Source of the DNA: Alloacidobacterium sp963823845
Lineage (GTDB): Bacteria; Acidobacteriota; Terriglobia; Terriglobales; Acidobacteriaceae
Assembly: GCA_963823845.1 (NCBI GenBank)
Contig: CAWGND010000008.1
Span: 1,302,001 to 1,366,000 of the forward strand
Direction: 5' to 3'
Length of the DNA stretch: 64,000 nucleotides
The position numbers and the translations under genes are program-made. How positions within the stretch are numbered: the first letter of the stretch is position 1; each line of letters starts with the position of its first letter. The notes under the pieces are model-generated. The model saw nothing but the letters and a program-made list of their open reading frames with translations. It did not search any database and had not been told where the DNA came from. Shown piece after piece: positions 63,276 through 64,000 of this stretch.

Positions 63276-63792
63276 CCGGCGGATCGCCTCGATCACCTCC
63301 ACCGGCATGAACACGCGCAGATCACGCACATCTGCGCGCCTCAGTTGCTGAGCATGAAAGGAGCACTAGCCACCCAGAACGGCGGCTCGGCGCGCGTTCT
63401 CCTTGATTTCCCCCGTCACTCAGAGTGACGGGGAGATCGGTGTAGCACAAGGCCGACCTTCGGACCGGCTCAGTGTGACCGGTCCGCTAAGACCACCGTC
63501 GGCGAATGGACGAGGTGCTTGTCGATCCGGGCACCCGGTCGTCAGGAGGCTGCGTCATGCCTGGCCTGACGCACCATATGCGGCACCCATGGGGGCGACC
63601 GCAGCGGGTCAGATGGGGATGCCTGACAATGCCCGCTGCCTGCTGAACTTGCTACCCGGGCTGCGAGTCCGGCATGGACCTGCTCCCGGGCCTGCGGCCG
63701 CACGGTATCCCGTTCTCTTGGCCGGGCGTGCCGCGCAGCGATTGGCATCTAGCCAGGACTGGCCGCATGCCGGATGTGGTTCGGCTGCCGGC
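63276..63792. other. Intergenic DNA with a perfect palindrome at 63411-63433
   Basis: No gene supported in about 500 bases. CCCCGTCACTC, A, GAGTGACGGGG is an 11-base perfect inverted repeat with a one-base centre. It could be a dyad protein-binding site or a terminator core (no T-run). A plus-strand frame at 63403-63933 runs antisense to the next gene and has no motif. Confidence 0.5.
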
Positions 63793-64000
63793 TCAGGCCC
63801 AGAAGTCGATGCTCGCCTGCGGGTCGGTGGTTGCGGTCCAGAACTCGGTGACCTTGCCGTCGCGGACATGGGCGACGTTGGCCACCGGGATCTCGATCGA
63901 CTTATCCCCGCGCGAGGCCGACAGCGTACATAGCGTAACGGCGTGCTCATCGTTGGCGAGCACGTCGTGCACGTCCAGCCGGAACGTGCCAGCTGTCTCC
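63793..64000 (-). CDS. SnoaL/NTF2-like protein, C-terminal part (runs off right edge)
   Basis: On the minus strand the frame from the window edge reads FRLDVHDVLANDEHAVTLCT, then IPVANVAHVRDGKVTEFWTATTD, ending IDFWA and a TGA at 63795. This is the last three strands of a SnoaL-like ketosteroid-isomerase fold, with the common HVRDGKVxEFW signature. The start lies outside. Function cannot be narrowed further. Confidence 0.72.
   Translation of the reverse strand, partial: ETAGTFRLDVHDVLANDEHAVTLCTLSASRGDKSIEIPVANVAHVRDGKVTEFWTATTDPQASIDFWA

Noticed and set aside
1..64000. CRISPR array, rRNA operon, toxin-antitoxin or phage-defence island
   Set aside because: No regularly spaced short repeats, no rRNA-like stretches and no recognisable defence or toxin families were found. 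The repeat at 61,681-62,400 is coding TPR sequence.

Overview
The window is a composite. Bases 1 to about 53,880 look like the chromosome of an acidobacterium (Terriglobia/Acidobacteriaceae type). The evidence is three tandem ADOP permeases (Acidobacterial Duplicated Orphan Permease), a VWFA-related acidobacterial protein, a Ser/Thr kinase with a PD40 propeller tail, and moderate GC with many Tat/Sec-exported proteins. From about 53,880 to 64,000 the DNA becomes visibly much richer in GC and reads as an actinomycete: tRNA-Thr(GGT), a pentapeptide/DinB protein, IS30 and IS5 transposases, an AfsR/SARP-type regulator with NB-ARC and TPR domains, and GNAT acetyltransferases. The switch falls inside two unrelated truncated genes (the front of an S9 peptidase, then the body of an alpha/beta hydrolase), so the join is most likely an assembly chimera.

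Layout of the acidobacterial part. 1-3.5 kb: mobile debris, comprising a tyrosine recombinase overlapping the first codons of an IS91-type transposase, a RAYT transposase remnant with REP-like palindromes, an IS110 scrap, plus a VOC protein and a Tat-exported aldo/keto reductase. 3.5-8.1 kb: a cytochrome c/P460-like lipoprotein, a DUF1905 protein, a frameshifted SDR and a hybrid histidine kinase. 8.3-10.9 kb: a GntR/UTRA regulator, DoxX and ChrA module sharing an operator-like motif. 11-15 kb: a SpoIIE-type phosphatase, DinB, NTF2-like and YflT-like stress proteins. 15.4-24.3 kb: PadR, a membrane protein with a permease-prefix-like start, and three ADOP permeases, all on the minus strand. 24.5-29.1 kb: a flavoprotein, fatty-acid desaturase, PIN/TRAM protein and YbaY/META protein. 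29.1-32.2 kb: an operon for carrier-protein-dependent cysteine synthesis (CysM, JAMM peptidase, MoaD/CysO-like carrier, MoeB-rhodanese) closed by a terminator. 32.3-43.6 kb: housekeeping genes (ahcY, rsmI, rsmD, gltX, thiL), a site-2-protease-like CBS protein that has lost both HExxH histidines, two small phosphatases, an M23 peptidase and a cupin. 43.6-53.9 kb: a sorbosone-type dehydrogenase, the broken kinase-propeller gene, the VWFA protein, an S10 carboxypeptidase and the truncated S9 peptidase.

Several otherwise conserved genes on both sides of the join are broken by one- or two-base indels (SDR, small phosphatase, kinase, S9 peptidase, DinB, GNAT, SARP regulator, both transposases). Some sit in short homopolymers. 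Because both genomes are affected, raw sequence error is a likely explanation, and the 'pseudogene' calls should be read in that light. The most interesting biology is the cysteine operon whose sulfur carrier has a 26-residue tail after its Gly-Gly, the ADOP/PadR cluster of unknown function, and the GntR-DoxX-ChrA module.
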